Source of the DNA: Planctomycetia bacterium
GTDB lineage: Bacteria > Planctomycetota > Planctomycetia > Gemmatales > Gemmataceae
NCBI GenBank assembly: GCA_022616395.1
Contig: JAKEEV010000132.1
Location: forward strand, 1-5,419
Length of the DNA: 5,419 nt
Direction of reading: 5' to 3'
Positions within the stretch are counted from its first letter, which is position 1, and the number at the start of each line of letters is the position of its first letter. Made by a program: the position numbers and the translations under genes. The notes under the pieces were generated by a model that worked only from the letters and a program-made list of their open reading frames with translations, was not told the origin of the DNA and did no database searches. Positions 3,643-5,419 of the stretch are shown here, piece by piece.

Positions 3643-5419
3643 ATGCGTGCCGTGATCGCTTGCGTGTGTCTCGCCGTGTTTGTGCCGGTCGCAGCGGCTC
3701 AGATTTCGTTCCCGATGGTCACGCACGTCTCGCCAGTGGCAGTTCAGCGCGGAACTACCGCCGAAGTGACGGTCGAGTGCCGAACCAGTTCGCTCGCGGG
3801 CGCTTACAAGGTGCTCATCGAAGGAACGGGCGTCACAGTCGAAGTGATTCCGGGCAAGGAGCCGCCCAAGCCCGCCAATCCGAAAGCTCCACTTCCCAAT
3901 GTGCTCTCTTGCAAGCTGAAGGTGACGGTCGCGGCGAACGCGGCGACCGGAGTGCGCGAGTTCCGCATCGCGTCGGCTTTGGGGATTTCGTCGCTCGGTC
4001 AGCTCGTGATCGTGGACGCTCCGGTTGTTCCTGAAAAGCCCACGCCTTCCACGATGGCGAAGCCCACCCCGATTCCCATTCCTTCTGTCGTGTGCGGACG
4101 AATCCGGGCACTCGAAGCGGTCGATTACTATGCCTTCAGCGCGAAGGCCGGACAGGTTCTCACGCTCGAAGTGATCTGCGCTCGCATTCAGGACAAGATT
4201 CACGATCTGCAAAAGCACGCGGACCCGCTCATCGCGATCTATGACTCAACCGGCCGGGAAGTGGCGAGTGCCGATGATGGTTACTTCGCCGACCCAGTGC
4301 TGACGTTCACCGTTCCGAAAGACGGCGAGTACACCGTCGCTGTTCGCGATGCCAAATACGATGGCGATGCACGCTGGGCTTATGCGCTTTCGATTACCAA
4401 CAACCCGCGAGCCGTGTATTCGTTCCCGCTGGCGGTGAATCCGGGCAAGACCGTGAACGCGATCCCGGTCGGAAGCGCATCAGCGATCACCGCGCCGGGG
4501 AAAGTCACCTGGACAATCACCACTCCGAGTTCGCCTGGCATTTACACCGCTCCTCTGCAATTGCTCAAGCACGAAACGAACCCCGTTCCGGTCGTCGTCA
4601 CGCCTCTGACGCTGGTAACCGAGCAGGAGCCGAACGATTCCCCGAACAATGCAACGCGCATTTCGCTGCCTGGAGGAGCGAACGGCCGAATCGGAGTGAA
4701 GCGCGACCTCGACCACTACATCTTCTCCGCGACCAAAGGCAAACCGGTGCGAATCGAAGTCTTCGCCCGGCGATTCGGAACCGCGCTCACCAGTCAACTC
4801 GATTCCCAAATTGATGTGATGACTCTCGACGGGAAGATTCTCGCCTCCAACGACGATCTCTTCGGCAAGGACGCGGGTCTTGTGTTCACTCCGCCGACCG
4901 ATGGCAACTTTGTCATCCGCGTGCGCGATTTGAACAACAAGGGCGGCGGTGGCTTTATCTATTACCTCGAATGCGACTTCGCGCGGCCGGATTTCACGCT
5001 CAAGTGCGATCCGTCGAAGGCGATGATCGGTCCCGGTTCACGCACCGCGTGGTATGTGCAAGTCAATCGCTCCAACGGCTTCGCCGGGCCGGTGAAGATC
5101 GAAGTTCAGGGACTCCCTGCGGGCGTGACCGTGAACGCGCTGACGATCCCGGCGAACATGACGCAAGGGTTACTCGTGGTGTCCGCCGACAAGAACGCGA
5201 AGGTAGATGCGAGCGTCGTGAAGATCATCGGCACCGCCGACGTTCAGGATGAAAACGGCAAACCGGTGAAGCTCACGCGATCCGCGATCACGGTGGAAGA
5301 GATTTACCTGCCCGGAGGCGGTCGCGGGCGGTTCGATGTCGGGATGCAGGCGGTCGCGGTCACCGGCCCATCGGACTTGCTCGAAATCAAGGTGAAGCAA
5401 ACTCGCATCACGCTCAAAC
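3643..5419 (+). CDS. Secreted protein with two PPC domains (3' end cut off)
   Basis: The frame stays open for 592 codons to the window end, so the gene is partial. It has a signal peptide (cleavage AAA/Q at 19/20). Residues about 21-127 look like an Ig-fold of IPT/TIG type (VTHVSPVAVQRGTTAEVTV, later FRIAS...LVIVD), followed by a Pro-rich linker. A first PPC-like domain spans about 149-250 (VDYYAFSAKAGQ, later DGEYTVAVRDA). A second PPC domain starts with the hallmark EQEPNDSPNNA (327-337) and runs to about 445 (LDHYIFSATKGK, later NFVIRVRDL). Another Ig-like region follows from about 447 (GFAGPVKIEVQGLPAGV). PPC domains are non-catalytic beta-sandwiches on secreted proteins; family relatives in planctomycetes are large surface proteins, often near cytochrome c/WD40 and DUF1549/DUF1553 genes. 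The protein is probably structural or binding. It may be co-transcribed with the genes upstream through the hairpin. No protease domain is visible in the part seen. Confidence 0.92.
   Translation, partial: MRAVIACVCLAVFVPVAAAQISFPMVTHVSPVAVQRGTTAEVTVECRTSSLAGAYKVLIEGTGVTVEVIPGKEPPKPANPKAPLPNVLSCKLKVTVAANAATGVREFRIASALGISSLGQLVIVDAPVVPEKPTPSTMAKPTPIPIPSVVCGRIRALEAVDYYAFSAKAGQVLTLEVICARIQDKIHDLQKHADPLIAIYDSTGREVASADDGYFADPVLTFTVPKDGEYTVAVRDAKYDGDARWAYALSITNNPRAVYSFPLAVNPGKTVNAIPVGSASAITAPGKVTWTITTPSSPGIYTAPLQLLKHETNPVPVVVTPLTLVTEQEPNDSPNNATRISLPGGANGRIGVKRDLDHYIFSATKGKPVRIEVFARRFGTALTSQLDSQIDVMTLDGKILASNDDLFGKDAGLVFTPPTDGNFVIRVRDLNNKGGGGFIYYLECDFARPDFTLKCDPSKAMIGPGSRTAWYVQVNRSNGFAGPVKIEVQGLPAGVTVNALTIPANMTQGLLVVSADKNAKVDASVVKIIGTADVQDENGKPVKLTRSAITVEEIYLPGGGRGRFDVGMQAVAVTGPSDLLEIKVKQTRITLK

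Noticed and set aside
3589..4218. 209-residue minus-strand frame
   Set aside because: It is antisense to the PPC-domain gene and rich in Arg/His/Asp, typical of a shadow frame in GC-rich DNA. Its start region is translated hairpin.

Overview
The window looks like chromosomal DNA from a planctomycete, probably of the Gemmata/Gemmataceae type. This is inferred from protein families and repeat style, not from a marker gene. The evidence is GC-rich coding sequence, a secreted protein joining a single-heme cytochrome c domain to WD40 repeats, a secreted protein with pre-peptidase C-terminal (PPC) domains, Sec signal peptides on all four main genes, and intergenic spaces filled with palindromic repeats.

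Layout. Positions 1-486 hold no convincing plus-strand gene. They contain a possible sigma70-type promoter (39-67), a possible 38-residue lipoprotein gene on the minus strand (169 to 53), a small palindrome (181-195), a very strong G-quadruplex motif (244-262) and a cluster of palindromes that looks like a dispersed repeat (353-452). Four plus-strand genes follow: a cytochrome c/WD40 protein (487-2085); two tandem paralogous secreted proteins of unknown function (2213-2983 and 2944-3549); and the first 592 codons of a PPC-domain protein (3643 to the window end, still open).

The four genes share a strand and are closely spaced (127 bp, an overlap, 93 bp), so they may be co-transcribed, although a possible internal promoter lies before the third gene. 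All four products should be exported and could form an envelope or surface module. The heme/WD40 protein resembles proteins found beside DUF1549/DUF1553 genes in planctomycetes, but no such partner lies in this window, and no pathway can be assigned to the two paralogues.

The most unusual content is between the genes. Two unrelated long inverted repeats (2082-2137, perfect 22-bp arms; 3556-3626, 30-bp arms with one mismatch) start exactly at the stop codons of the genes before them. The first is also bracketed by two in-frame copies of the last codons of the cytochrome/WD40 gene, 78 bp apart, which suggests an insertion or duplication event. The second gene carries a 56-residue C-terminal tail that its paralogue lacks and that runs into the start of the paralogue. 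I found no CRISPR array, RNA gene, transposase or recognisable defence system.
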